From assembly GCA_963756425.1 (NCBI GenBank), contig CAVWNW010000008.1, positions 186,001 through 250,000 on the forward strand: a stretch of DNA of 64,000 bases, written 5' to 3'. The position numbers and the translations under genes were made by a program. Origin of the DNA: DASQUK01 sp963756425. GTDB taxonomy: Bacteria > Actinomycetota > Acidimicrobiia > Acidimicrobiales > VFJN01. Below, piece by piece: positions 52,951-62,687 of this stretch. Every line of letters starts with the position of its first letter. Position 1 is the stretch's first letter. Below the pieces are notes generated by a model. It had not been told where the DNA came from. It saw only the letters and a program-made list of their open reading frames with translations, and searched no databases.

Positions 52951-53691
52951 ATGGACCAGCCACTACGCAACACGGTCGCCCTCGTCACCGGTGCGAGCAG
53001 CGGCATCGGCGAGGCGACGGCTCGCGCTCTCGCTGCGCACGGCGCAACCGTCGCCGTAGCTGCACGGCGCAAGGACCGTCTGGATGCGCTGACTGCGCAG
53101 ATCGGCGGTCTATCGATCGACGCCGACGTCACCGACCGCGACCAAGCGGTCGCCGCGGTGGACCGCACCGCGCGCGAGCTGGGCCGACTCGACATCGTCA
53201 TCAACAACGCCGGGGTGATGTTGCTCGGCCCGATCGTTGACGCCCCGGTCGAGGAGTGGGATCGGATGGTCGCGCTCAATCTCCAGGGACTGCTGTACGT
53301 GGCACATGCCGCGCTCCCGCACCTGCTGGACGCCGCCGAGCGCGATCCACGACGGGTCGCAGATCTCGTGAACGTCAGCTCGGTTGCGGGCAGACGCGTC
53401 GGCGCCGGCGGCGGGATCTACCAAATGACCAAGCACGGGGTCGGAGTCTTCAGCGAAGCCTTGCGCCAAGAGATCACGAGTCGCTACGTGCGTTCGTCGT
53501 TGATCGAGCCGGGGGCGACCGCAACCGAACTCGTCACCCACGTCCGCGAGGAGGTCCGCGACCAGCTCGTCAACGTGGGCCAGACCCTCCAGGCCGCGGA
53601 CATCGCCGACGCCATCCTCTACATCGTCACTCGCCCGCGACACGTGGCGATCAATGAGATCCTCGTGCGCCCAACCGACCAGGTGCGCTAG
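52951..53691 (+). CDS. SDR family oxidoreductase
   Basis: A 246-residue classical SDR. ALVTGASSGIGEATARALAA, IVINNAGVMLLGPIVDAPVE, then NVSSVAGRRVGAGGGIYQMT (catalytic Ser and Tyr) with the Lys next to it, are all intact. SSLIEPGATATELVTHV is typical of the serine/alcohol dehydrogenase subgroup. The start ATG lies seven bases after TAGACC. It stands alone and is divergent from the hydroxyacyl-CoA dehydrogenase operon. The substrate is unknown. Confidence 0.9.
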   Translation: MDQPLRNTVALVTGASSGIGEATARALAAHGATVAVAARRKDRLDALTAQIGGLSIDADVTDRDQAVAAVDRTARELGRLDIVINNAGVMLLGPIVDAPVEEWDRMVALNLQGLLYVAHAALPHLLDAAERDPRRVADLVNVSSVAGRRVGAGGGIYQMTKHGVGVFSEALRQEITSRYVRSSLIEPGATATELVTHVREEVRDQLVNVGQTLQAADIADAILYIVTRPRHVAINEILVRPTDQVR

Positions 53692-53715
53692 CGCCGGCGC
53701 CCGGAATTGGTGAGG

Positions 53716-54846
53716 TCAGCGGGCGGCGCCCTGGTCGGCGAGCAGCCGGCCAAGGTTGACGAGCTGGCGGTTGGCGCCCCCCAGGGTCAGCTCGAGCTGC
53801 TTGGCCAGCAGGAAGTAGCGGTGCAACGGGTAGTCACGGTCCACGCCGATGCCCCCGTGGAGGTGCTGGGCGGCATGCACCACCCGCTGGCCGCCCGCGG
53901 ATGCCCAGTACTTGGCGATCGCCACCTCGCGATCCGCCGGGAACCCGGCCGTCAGTCGCCAGGCGGCCTGGAGCATCGTCAGCCGGATGGCGTGGGCGTC
54001 CACATACGCGTCGGCGGCCCGCTGGCCCACGGCCTGGAAGGTGGCGATCGGCCGTCCGAACTGCTCTCGGGACGACGTGTACTCGCCGGTCATCCGGACC
54101 GCCTCGGCGGCGAGCCCCGCCATCACCGCACAGGCGGCGACGGTGGCGTGCTCGACGGTCCAGCGCAGGACGGTTCCAGCCCCGTCCATCGGCCCCAGCA
54201 CAGCATCGCCACTCAGCCGCACGCCGGCGAGCTCGACCTGGGCCTCGGGGGTCCCGGTCGTCGTCGCCTGTCGTTCGCGGGACAGGCCGGGGGCATCGGC
54301 GGCGACGACGAACATGCCGGTGGCCCCATCGGGGGTCGTGGCGGGCACCAGCATCGTTTCCGCCACCAGCGCCGCGGGCACGTTGGTCTTGGTGCCGTCG
54401 AGCACCCAGCCGTCGCCGTGGGGACGTGCCGCGGTCGCCGGCCGGAGGGGATCGCCGAGCGGCTCGACGAGCGCCGCGGTCAGCACGGTGGCCCCGCGGG
54501 CCAACGGCGGCAGCAGCGCTGCCTGCTGGGCGGCGGACCCGAAGCGGGCGACGGGCAGGCCGGCGAAGGCGAGCGACGCCAGGGCCGGCACGGGCGCCGT
54601 CCGGCGGCCGACCTCCTCCAGCACCAGGCACAGCTCCACCAGCCCCAGGCCCGCCCCGCCGTGCTCGACCGGCACGGCGATCCCGAGCAAGCCGGCGTCG
54701 GCCATGGCGCGCCACAGGTCGCGGTCGAAGCGAAGGTCGTCGGCGTGCTCGAGTGCACGCAGCGCCTCGGGCGTCGACTTGTCGCCCAGGAGCTTGGCCG
54801 CCAGCTCGGCGGTGGCCTGTTGCTCGTCGGTCAGGTCGAAGTCCAC
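53716..54846 (-). CDS. Acyl-CoA dehydrogenase, subunit 2 of a pair
   Basis: A 376-residue acyl-CoA dehydrogenase. MDFDLTDEQQATAELAAKLL is the N-terminal helix, EYTSSREQFGRPIATFQAVG the FAD/substrate block and HLHGGIGVDRDYPLHRYFLL the C-terminal motif. The catalytic-Glu segment seen in its partner (TNELQRDLIA) is absent here, as in the second subunit of heteromeric steroid-type dehydrogenases (FadE26/27- or FadE28/29-like). GTG 54846 has GGGGAGG before it. The gap to the partner holds a dispersed repeat. Confidence 0.9.
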   Translation of the reverse strand: MDFDLTDEQQATAELAAKLLGDKSTPEALRALEHADDLRFDRDLWRAMADAGLLGIAVPVEHGGAGLGLVELCLVLEEVGRRTAPVPALASLAFAGLPVARFGSAAQQAALLPPLARGATVLTAALVEPLGDPLRPATAARPHGDGWVLDGTKTNVPAALVAETMLVPATTPDGATGMFVVAADAPGLSRERQATTTGTPEAQVELAGVRLSGDAVLGPMDGAGTVLRWTVEHATVAACAVMAGLAAEAVRMTGEYTSSREQFGRPIATFQAVGQRAADAYVDAHAIRLTMLQAAWRLTAGFPADREVAIAKYWASAGGQRVVHAAQHLHGGIGVDRDYPLHRYFLLAKQLELTLGGANRQLVNLGRLLADQGAAR

Positions 54847-54868
54847 GATCCTCCCCGCATCGATCTAT

Positions 54869-54935
54869 TCCCGCTCCTGGCGCCTTCGGCGCCGGGCCGC
54901 TCGGGCCTCGCTCGCTGCATTGCGGACGCTCGCTC
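54869..54935 (-). repeat. Dispersed GAGCGAGCG repeat between acyl-CoA dehydrogenases
   Basis: Read on the minus strand: GAGCGAGCGTCCG (54935-54923), GCAGCGAGCGAGGCCCGAGC, then GGCCCGGCGCCGAAGGCGCC and AGGAGCGGGAA to 54869. It contains an internal perfect hairpin (GGCGCCGAAGGCGCC) and occupies most of the 87-base gap. A related copy starts the acyl-CoA dehydrogenase gene at 46022. Confidence 0.6.
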
Positions 54936-56109
54936 AGCGCTTGGCCATGGGCATGCCCATGCCGAACGCTGCGATCAGGTCCCGCTGCAGCTCGTTGGTC
55001 CCACCCCCGAAGGTGAGGATGAGCAGGCTGCGGTACATCTGCTCCAGGCGCGAGCCGAGCAGGGCGCCGGGGGCGTCCTCGACCAGGTACGACCGCTCGC
55101 CGAGCACCTCCATGAGCAGGCGGAAGCTCTCCAGGTAGTGCTCGGTGCCGAAGACCTTGATGGTGCTGGCGTCGGCCACCGGCAGCTCGTCTCGGGTGGC
55201 CGCCCACGCCACCTGCCAGTTGGCGAGGCGCAGGAACTCGAACCCGGCGTAGGCCTTGGCCAGGTTGATCTGGACCCACTCCTGGTCGATGACGCGGCGG
55301 CCGTCCGGCAGGTTGGTCGCGCGGGCCCAGTCGATGGTCTCGTGCAACATGTGCTCGGCCATGCCGGGGCTGCAGAGCGTGACCCGCTCGTGGTTGAGCT
55401 GGTTGGTGATGAGCTTCCAACCGTCGTTCTCGCCGGCAACCAGGTTGGCCGCCGGGACGCGGACGTCGTCCCAGTGGACGGCGCAGATGTCGTGCGACGA
55501 CAGCAGGTTCAGCCGGGTGCGCTCGATGCCCGGCAGATCCATCGGGGCGATGAAGATCGAGATGCCCCGGTGGCGGCTGTCGTCGGCGCCGGTGCGAACC
55601 GCGAGCCAGCAGTAGTCGGCGTCGCTCGCCAGGCTGGTCCACATCTTCTGGCCCGTGATCACGTAGTCGTCGCCATCACGGACGGCCCGGGTGCGGAGCG
55701 AGGCCAGGTCGGTGCCGGCGTTGGGCTCGGAGTAGCCGATGCAGAAGTGGATCTCGCCCCGCAGGATCCGTGGCAGGAACTCGCGGCGCTGCTCCTCGCT
55801 GCCGAACTGCATGAGCGTCGGCGCGACGGAGTTGATCGTGAGCATGGGCACCGGGGCCCCGGCCCGCATCGACTCGTTGAAGAAGATGAACTGCTCGACG
55901 GCGCCGCGGCCCTGCCCGCCATACTCGGTAGGCCAGCCAATGCCGAGCCAGCCGTCGGCGCCCATCTGGCGGACCACCCGGCGCATGACCGGCCCGATGC
56001 CGTCGCCGTGGCGCAGCTCGCGGCGGGTGTCGTCGTCGAGCAGGGCGTCGTAGTAGTCGCGCAGCTGCTTGCGGAGCTGCTCCTCCTCGTCGGTGTAGGC
56101 CAGGTGCAC
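54934..56109 (-). CDS. Acyl-CoA dehydrogenase, subunit 1 of a pair
   Basis: A 391-residue acyl-CoA dehydrogenase. MHLAYTDEEEQLRKQLRDYY, GIGWPTEYGGQGRGAVEQF, FCIGYSEPNAGTDLASLRTR, YVITGQKMWTSLASDADYCW and LLILTFGGGTNELQRDLIAA are diagnostic; the Glu in the last segment is the candidate base. It is paired with the following gene and together they probably form an alpha2-beta2 enzyme that acts on steroid or other bulky acyl-CoAs. ATG 56109. Confidence 0.92.
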   Translation of the reverse strand: MHLAYTDEEEQLRKQLRDYYDALLDDDTRRELRHGDGIGPVMRRVVRQMGADGWLGIGWPTEYGGQGRGAVEQFIFFNESMRAGAPVPMLTINSVAPTLMQFGSEEQRREFLPRILRGEIHFCIGYSEPNAGTDLASLRTRAVRDGDDYVITGQKMWTSLASDADYCWLAVRTGADDSRHRGISIFIAPMDLPGIERTRLNLLSSHDICAVHWDDVRVPAANLVAGENDGWKLITNQLNHERVTLCSPGMAEHMLHETIDWARATNLPDGRRVIDQEWVQINLAKAYAGFEFLRLANWQVAWAATRDELPVADASTIKVFGTEHYLESFRLLMEVLGERSYLVEDAPGALLGSRLEQMYRSLLILTFGGGTNELQRDLIAAFGMGMPMAKR

Positions 56110-56503
56110 GGCGCCCCCTCGCGTGTGGCGTTCGCGCGAACGATAACGCGTTCTACCTGGCTCATACCTGGGGCGTGTACGCCTGGTGGCGGTCGATCGG
56201 GCCCGTCAGGGCCCACGTCATCTCCGCCGGGATCGCCGAGCACGGCTGCTGGTGCGCGATCGCCGGCGGCGTGTGCCACGGCACGGAGCCGGCGTCAAGG
56301 CCAAGCCCTTCGGGCGGCCTGCGGCCGGCCTTGACCCCGGCTCCGTGCCGTGGAGTTTGGCGGTCAGGAAGCGACCCTGGGGTGTCGCTTCCTTGGCTCA
56401 GCGGTGCGCCGCCGGGCTTGGGCCGTTATTTGGCGGTTTCTTGGCGGCTTTATTTCTGCCATTCGGCTTGACCCGATATGCGAACACTAGTACGCTATCG
56501 GTC
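56110..56503. other. Structured noncoding region with large palindromes
   Basis: 394 bases with no supported gene. A 27-base arm (56276-56302, beginning CCACGGCACGGAGCCGG) pairs with 56327-56353 with a single mismatch. Inside the 24-base loop two smaller hairpins (GCCC-TTC-GGGC and GGCC-TGC-GGCC) give a cloverleaf-like fold. A second stem, GGAAGCGAC (56367-56375) with GTCGCTTCC (56384-56392), follows. The short frame MYAWWRSIGPVRAH at ~56175 could be residual coding but is not recognised. Confidence 0.6.
56276..56353. repeat. 78-base near-perfect palindrome
   Basis: Arms 56276-56302 and 56327-56353 are reverse complements at 26 of 27 positions. It lies directly before a second hairpin and upstream of a broken DUF222/HNH gene. 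It resembles the ends of small REP-like or mobile elements, but no transposase is adjacent. Confidence 0.7.
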
Positions 56504-57710
56504 ATGTCCGGGCAGGTCAGCAGCTGTTCTCGAAGCGTCTCGCTCAAGCGATCGACGACCTCGACCTGCCTGTCGATGATCGCGGTGTTGATCGAAGCAT
56601 TCGCGTTGGCGGATCGGCTCAATGCCAAGCTTCTGACCGCCGTGGGCGAGCATGACGTCGCCGAGCTGTGGCGCAACGACGGCGCCACCTCCATGACGGC
56701 CTGGCTGCGGCATCACACCCGGCGGTCCGGCCGCGACGCCGCCCGCTGCGCCCGGACCGCCCGCCGGCTACGGAAGCTGCCCGTCACCGCCGCCGCCTAC
56801 CGGGATGGTGCGCTGTCTGGTGGCCAGGTCCAGGCGATCGTGGCCAACCTCAAGGACCGCACCGTCGACCTGTTCGCTGACCACGAGGCGCAGCTCGTGC
56901 CCGAGCTCGCCCGGCTGTCGGTCGCAGACACCGCGGTCGCCATGCAGGACTGGGCCCGGCGCGCCGACGCCGTGCTGGGCGACGACCCCGAACCGGTCCT
57001 GCCCGAACGGTCGCTGCACCTGTCCCGCATCCTCGACGGGCGCCGCGAACTATCCGGCAGCTTCGACCCCGAAGGCGGCGCCGTCATCGCCACCGCCCTC
57101 CGCTTGGCTGCCACCCGCGACGTCGACGGCGAACCCGCCCGTAGCCCCGCCCAACGCCGCGGCGACGCCCTCGTCGACGTGTGCCGCTGGTTCTTGGACC
57201 ACCAACAAACCCGCCGCGGCGGCCGCCACCGGCCCCACCTCAACATCATCGCCACCCTCCACGACCTCGAGAAGCGGGCTCACGGGCGGCTCATCGACGG
57301 CAGCGTCCTCGACGCCGCCACCGTGCAGCGCCTGGTCTGTGATGCCGGTGTGCACCGGGTGGTGACCGACGGCCGCTTCGGCGATCTTGGACTACGGCAC
57401 CACCACCCGCACCGTCCCCGCCCCCCTGTTCAACGCCCTGGTCATCCGCGACCGCCACTGCCGGTTCCCGGGCTGCGACCGACCGCCCGAATGGACCGAA
57501 GCCCACCACGTCCGCTGGATCACCCGCGGCGGACCCACGGCCCTCGACAACCTCGTGCTGTTGTGTACGCGGCACCACCACCTCCTCCACACACCCGGCT
57601 GGCACACCAAACTCCTCCCCGACGCCACCCTCGAAGTCACCGACCCAACCGGACAGGTCCACACCAGCGACCCACCCGCACACCGACCACCCCTCCCACT
57701 CCGAGAATGA
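56504..57710 (+). pseudogene. DUF222/HNH endonuclease (13E12-type), frameshifted
   Basis: A DUF222 protein with a C-terminal HNH nuclease domain. The N-terminal part (LFSKRLAQAIDDLDLPVDD) is in a different frame from AVLIEAFALADRLNAKLL, so a base is extra near 56571-56582. A long stretch then reads TAWLRHHTRRSGRDAARCAR to VCDAGVHRVVTDGR in one frame. Near 57373-57382 the frame shifts again into ILDYGTTTRTVPAPLFNALV and the HNH core CRFPGCDRPPEWTEAHHVRW. Such genes occur in many copies in actinobacteria. It is probably inactive unless the reads show otherwise. Confidence 0.82.
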
Positions 57711-57712
57711 CG

Positions 57713-58035
57713 TCACGCCCTCCGGCCGGATGACCCGTACCTGCCGTCGGCCTCGGACCTGTAGCGCTCGACCCAGGCTTCGTTCAGCTCGTCCGACTGC
57801 CGGTGTGTGCGAGGAGGAGGGGGAGACGTGATTCCGCAGGTGTCGAGCCCGAGATGCTCGAGCACCCCGACGACGGCCCGGCGGTAGCCATCCTCGGTTA
57901 CGAGCTCCTCGTACACGACCTCATGGGGGGTCAGTCCGAGTTCGTCGAACAGCTCACGCCAGCCGCGCTCACCTTCCACTATCAGGCGCTCGAGCCAGCC
58001 CGTGAGATCGAGCGACCGGCACGATGACCGGCAGG
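57713..58035 (-). pseudogene. Stf0-like sulfotransferase C-terminal fragment
   Basis: About 105 codons (WLERLIVEGERGWRELFDEL, HEVVYEELVTEDGYRRAVVG, and DELNEAWVERYRSE) match the C-terminus of Stf0-type sulfotransferases. No start codon with ribosome-binding site and none of the PAPS-binding N-terminal part is present. It is probably a remnant. The stop is three bases from the HNH remnant's stop. Confidence 0.6.
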
Positions 58036-58052
58036 CCTTCCCGGTTGCTCGT

Positions 58053-58803
58053 TCAGGGGCGGCCGGCAAAGGAGGCGAGCAGCTCGACCTGATCGACAGG
58101 CCCGCTCGCGAGCCTGCGCACCTCGTCGGCGGTGTGGGCACGCGTGAGGATGTCGGCGGCCTGGGCCGCGGGCCCGAGCACGACCGCGTCGAGCGCCCAG
58201 AGACCGTCCGGCTCGGTGGGGATGCTGGCCGTCGCTCGCCCCACGGTCGCTGCCACCTCGATGCCGGCGATGAGGAACGGCCGCTCCGCGAGCGACCCGA
58301 GGCCGAGCGCACGCCGGATCTGGGAGTTATGCACCCAGCGCTCGACGTATTCGCGAGCGATGGCCTGCCAGTACGGCGAGCTCGAGCCACGACTCCCGAA
58401 GAACCCGACGGGCTCGCCTGGAGCTTCCGGATCGACGGCGCGGTAGTAGGCGGCCGATCCACGCGCCCGTGAGCCGCAAGAGCTCGACAACCAGTTCGGT
58501 GCTGAGGAACCCCGCGGTGGCGACCCAGCGGTCGTTGAACGCGTCGATCAGCGTCCTGAAGTCTGCGCCGGGCCGATCGTGCGCCAGCGGGACCAGGCCA
58601 TCCTCGGCACCGTCGCGCTGCCTGCTGAGGAGTGACAGGTCGTCGCCCAGCACGTGGGTGGCCACACCCTTGATCGTGTAGGCGGGGCACTCGGTCGGGC
58701 GTATCCAATCGGTGGGCTCCAGGCCCTCGAGCAACGCGATCAACGCGGCTCGCTCTGGTTCGAGCACGTCGAGCACGACGGCGATCGAGTCGGCGTCGAT
58801 CAT
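58053..58803 (-). pseudogene. Maleylpyruvate-isomerase-like mycothiol-dependent protein, frameshifted
   Basis: An MDMPI/DinB-fold protein: MIDADSIAVVLDVLEPERAA, WIRPTECPAYTIKGVATHVL and LIDAFNDRWVATAGFLSTEL run to LRLTGAWIG. The rest (AYYRAVDPEAPGEPVGFF, YWQAIAREYVERWVHNSQIR, then RALGLGSLAERPFLIAGIEV) is in another frame; a base is extra at about 58449-58456. The start ATG 58803 has a GGAGGG ribosome-binding site. An intact version would bind mycothiol. Confidence 0.8.
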
Positions 58804-58858
58804 GAATCCCTCCACGCCAGGATCCCGTCTTCCCCGGGGGAGCTCTGCGACCAGTGGC

Positions 58859-60708
58859 TCAGGCCGGTTGAGCGACGAACTCGTCCAGCCGCACCCCGTG
58901 ATCGACGGCCAGCATCTCCGCCGCCTTCTCGCCGATCATGATCGCGGCGGCGTTGGTGTTGCCGCTGACCACGTTGGGCATGACGCTCGCGTCGGCGACC
59001 CGCAGGCCGGCGACGCCCATGACCCGGAGCCGAGGGTCGACGACGCTGCCCATTCGGCAGGTCGATGTCAGGTGGTACACGGTGAACGAGTAGTGGCGGG
59101 CTAGGTCCTCGAGCAGGTCGTCGCTCGGCGCCTCGCCCGGAACGTAGCCATGCTCGGCCGCGAGTACAGGGGGGATCAGCCATGGGCCGAGGCTCTGCTC
59201 ACCGGGCCAGTGCGCCACGACGTCGAGCGCACGGCGCAGCACGGCGATCATGACCTCCATGTCGTACGCGTCGCCGTAGTAGTTCATGCGGATGTCTGGC
59301 TGAGCGAACGGATCGGCGCTTGTGAGCACGATCTCGCCCTCGCTGTGGGGCTGCACTGGATTGGCGAGGACGATTACGGATTCGGCGTCGGGCGCGAGCC
59401 GCTGGTCGGCGTCGTCGAAGTACTCGTAGGGATCGACCCGGAGGCAGGTGCGCCAGATGTCGTGGTTGTAGCCGCAGACGAAGACTGCGAGCTGGGCGTC
59501 ATGCGTGTGGTCGTCGCCGAGGCCCGTGGAGAACCAGGCGGATGCCTCGTACAGCGACGACGCCACAAGGCCGTGCCCGGTGGTTGCCCACTCGGTGACC
59601 CGCCGCTGGGCCTCCGCCTTGACCGCCTGGAGCTGCTCGGGCAGGTCGGCGTCGTCGGCCGGATCGGCGGGCAACGGCCCGGCGGGCGACCGCAGCGCGT
59701 CCGGGCCCATCGAGACGCCCATCTGGCTCATCGACACACCGATGCCGGGTGCCGGATAGATGAGACCGACCTGCAGATGGTCCTTGAGGTGCTTGCCGAC
59801 GTCGGGCGCGTCGAGCAGGCACGGCACGCCCACGGCCTCGAGCTCGTCCCTCGGACCCACTCCGGACAGCATCAGGATGTGGGGCGAACCCACCGCTCCC
59901 CGCGCTGAGGACCACCTCCTTCGCGGCCTGACGCCACGGCCGTCTCGCCGTCGGCCGTGCGGTACTCGACCCCGGTCGCCCGCAGCTCGCCCGGACCACC
60001 CTCGAGGATCACCCGCGTCACGTGCGCCCCGCAGATCACCTCGAGGTTGGGGCGCGCCTCGACATCCCCCTCGAGGAACGCGTGGTACGTGCTCGACCGC
60101 TTGCCGGCCCGCGTCGTGGTCTGCAGGAGCGAAACCACCCCGTCGGGCCCCCCACGGTCACGGCCGTTGTAGTCGCCCCTCGGGATCCCGGCCGCGACCG
60201 CGGCGTCGACGAACTGCTCCGCGCCGGGGAGCACCGGAGCCCGCACGGAGACGCCGAGGGGACCCTGCGTGTTGTGGGCGTCGGCGTCGACCACGATGTC
60301 GCCGCTGGGGGCGAGGCCCTCGCTCTTCTTGAAGTACGGCAGCACGTCGTCGTATCTCCACCCGTCGGCACCACCCGCGGCCCACGAGTCGAAGTCGCCG
60401 GGATGCCCCCGGACGTAGGCCATGTAGTTGATGCCGGACGATCCCCCGAGCATCTTGCCCCGAGGCACCATCATCCGGCCGCCCTCCAGCCCCTGGCCAC
60501 ACCCGCCGGCGTCGGCGGTGTACATCCAGTCGGTCGCCGGGTTCTGTTGCAGCACCGGGCACGCCGCCGGCATCAGCTCCTCCGGAGGCGGGGGACCGCC
60601 GGCCTCGACGAGGGCGACCCGGCAGGTCGGATCCTCGGAGAGCCGTGCGGCGACCACCGCACCGGCCGACCCACCACCGACGACGACGAAGTCGAACTGC
60701 CCGGCCAT
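58859..60708 (-). pseudogene. GMC oxidoreductase, two frameshifts
   Basis: A choline-dehydrogenase-type FAD oxidase/dehydrogenase. FVVVGGGSAGAVVAARLSED, GGSSGINYMAYVRGHPGDFD and GVEYRTADGETAVAS are in frame one. AAKEVVLSAGS is in frame two (shift near 59930). GSPHILMLSGVGPRDELEAV through HLTSTCRMGSVVDPRLRVMG is in frame three (shift near 59897). Without these two the protein would be ~610 residues and complete. TACGTT (60721-60716) precedes the ATG by seven bases. It follows the hydroxy-acid oxidase. The substrate is an unknown alcohol. Confidence 0.82.
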
Positions 60709-60730
60709 GGCGGCCAACGTAGCCGTCAGT

Positions 60731-61945
60731 TCACTGCGGCAGCTCGACGAGCTCACGCCCCAGCTCGGCGACGCTGCTGGCCCCCACCAGTGCCATGGTG
60801 CGGCGAACGTCGGCGCCGAGCAGCCCGAGCACGTGGTCGACACCCCGCTCGCCCGCCGCACCCAAGCCGTAGAGGTAGGCACGGCCGGCCATGCACGCGC
60901 GGGCGCCCAGCGCGACCGCCTTCACGATGTCGCTGCCCCGACGGACGCCCCCATCGCAGATGATCTCGAGCCGATCCCCCACCGCATCCGCCACGGGCGC
61001 CACCAGATCGAGCGGCGCCGGCGCGGAGTCGAGCTGGCGGCCGCCGTGGTTGGAGAGGGCGATGGCCTCGATGCCGGCGTCTGCGGCCAGCCGGGCGTCG
61101 TCCACGGTCTGGACGCCCTTGATGACCAGGGGACCGGACCACACCGAGCGCATCCACTCCACGTCACGCCACGACAGTCCCGGGTCGAACTGGGTGTTGA
61201 CGTACTCGGACAACGTCACCGCGGTGCTGCCGTCGCCCACACCCGCAGCGTCGTGCACATTGGCGAAGCGGATCGGGTCCGACCGCAGGAACCGCCAGGT
61301 CCAGCCTGGATGCAACGCTCCGTCGACGAGCGTGCCCAGCCCGATCTTGGGGGGCAGCGAGAACCCCCGCCGAACGTCGCGCTCCCGGCGGCCCAGCACC
61401 GCGGTGTCGACGGTGAGGACCAGCGCTTCGTAGCCGGCGGTTGCCGCCCGCCCGATCATCTCCTTCACGAGCCCCCGGTCGCGCCAGACATAGACCTGGA
61501 ACCACTTCGGGCCCGACGCGGCGCCCGCCACCTCCTCGATCGAGCGGGTACTCAGGGTCGACAGCGTGTACGGCAGGCCGGCCCGCGCCGCCGCCCGCGC
61601 GACGGCCAGCTCGCCGTCGGGATCGGCGATGCGGGTGAAACCGGTCGGCGCGAGGACCAGCGGCAGCGGCAGCCGGCGGCCGAGCAGGGTCGTCGAGGGG
61701 TCGACCTCGCCCACGTCCCGCAGCACCCGCGGCCGGAAGATCACCGCCGCGAACGCGGCGGCGTTGGCCGCCAGGGTGCGCTCGTCCTCCGCCCCGCCGT
61801 CGATGTAGTCGAACACGCCGCGGGGCAGTCGCCGGCGGGCGACGGCCCGCAGGTCGGCGACCGACGCCACTCGGGCCAGCCGGCGCGCCACGGGATCGAG
61901 CTCTAGGCGACGGAACCGGAGCACCGACCGCAGGGTCTCGATCAC
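60731..61945 (-). CDS. FMN-dependent alpha-hydroxy-acid oxidase/dehydrogenase (lactate-type)
   Basis: A 404-residue (S)-2-hydroxy-acid oxidizing flavoenzyme. RLPRGVFDYIDGGAEDERTL is the N-terminal motif, PLPLVLAPTGFTRIADPDGE and WFQVYVWRDRGLVKEMIGRA follow, and AIALSNHGGRQLDSAPAPLD (with the catalytic His) and CDGGVRRGSDIVKAVALGA close the active site. It could oxidise lactate from lactaldehyde. GTG 61945 overlaps the DeoR stop by four bases. Confidence 0.9.
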   Translation of the reverse strand: MIETLRSVLRFRRLELDPVARRLARVASVADLRAVARRRLPRGVFDYIDGGAEDERTLAANAAAFAAVIFRPRVLRDVGEVDPSTTLLGRRLPLPLVLAPTGFTRIADPDGELAVARAAARAGLPYTLSTLSTRSIEEVAGAASGPKWFQVYVWRDRGLVKEMIGRAATAGYEALVLTVDTAVLGRRERDVRRGFSLPPKIGLGTLVDGALHPGWTWRFLRSDPIRFANVHDAAGVGDGSTAVTLSEYVNTQFDPGLSWRDVEWMRSVWSGPLVIKGVQTVDDARLAADAGIEAIALSNHGGRQLDSAPAPLDLVAPVADAVGDRLEIICDGGVRRGSDIVKAVALGARACMAGRAYLYGLGAAGERGVDHVLGLLGADVRRTMALVGASSVAELGRELVELPQ

Positions 61946-62687
61946 AGGAGCTCCCAGCGCTCGCGGTAGGGATCGAGACGCGCGTCGTCAGGGTCGAGCT
62001 CGGTGACCAGCACCCGCACGCGTTGCGGCGCCAGGCCGCGTGCGGGCGCCCGCTGGCCCAGCTTGCTGGAGTCGACGGCCACCACGACCTCGGCGGCCAC
62101 GTCGGCCAGTGCCAGCTTGACCTCGGCGTCCTCGAGCGTGGCCTCCGACGTGCCGTGCACCGGGTGCAGGGCGGCGGCCGACATGAACAGCCTCCGCAGT
62201 AGCACGTCGTGTGCCGTGCGCGTGGCGAGCGGCCCCACCAGGCTGCCCGTACGGGGGTCGAGCTGGCCGCCCGTCAGCAGGGCCGTCACGCCCGGCTTGT
62301 CCTGCAGCGCCGCGAACGTGTCCTGGCCATTGGTCACGACCGTGAGGTCGCGCACGTCACCCAGGTGCACCGACAGGCGCTGGAGGGTGGTCGAGGCGTC
62401 GATCCCGATTGCGCCGCCGTCACCCACCAGTGGCGCGAGCTTGGACGCGATCCGGTCCTTGGCCCGGACGTGGCGGCTGTACCGCTCGGCGAACGGCTGG
62501 GGGCCGATGGCGACCGCGCCCCGCGGATCCGCTGGACGACGCCCTGCTCGGCGAGCAGGTCGAGGTCGCGCCGGATGGTCATCTCGCTGACGTCGAACAC
62601 AACCGCCAACTCGACCACCTTGACCCGTCCCTCGCTCTGCACGCGGGCACCGATGCGCTGCAGGCGGTCGATCGCGTCGATGCTCAC
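61942..62687 (-). pseudogene. DeoR/GlpR-family regulator with one frameshift
   Basis: A sugar-responsive DeoR-type repressor. The helix-turn-helix VVELAVVFDVSEMTIRRDL and LLAEQGVVQRIRG are in one frame. The continuation AVAIGPQPFAERYSRHVRAK, the isomerase-like effector domain DGGAIGIDASTTLQRLSVHL, is in another. One G is missing from a G/C run near 62518-62528, a typical homopolymer error. The start GTG overlaps the rhamnulokinase stop. Restored it would be ~248 residues and would probably regulate the adjoining genes. Confidence 0.82.

Noticed and set aside
56175..56471. Short plus-strand frame MYAWWRSIGPVRAH... upstream of the HNH remnant
   Set aside because: It crosses the palindromes, has no ribosome-binding site or recognised domain, and its composition changes along its length.
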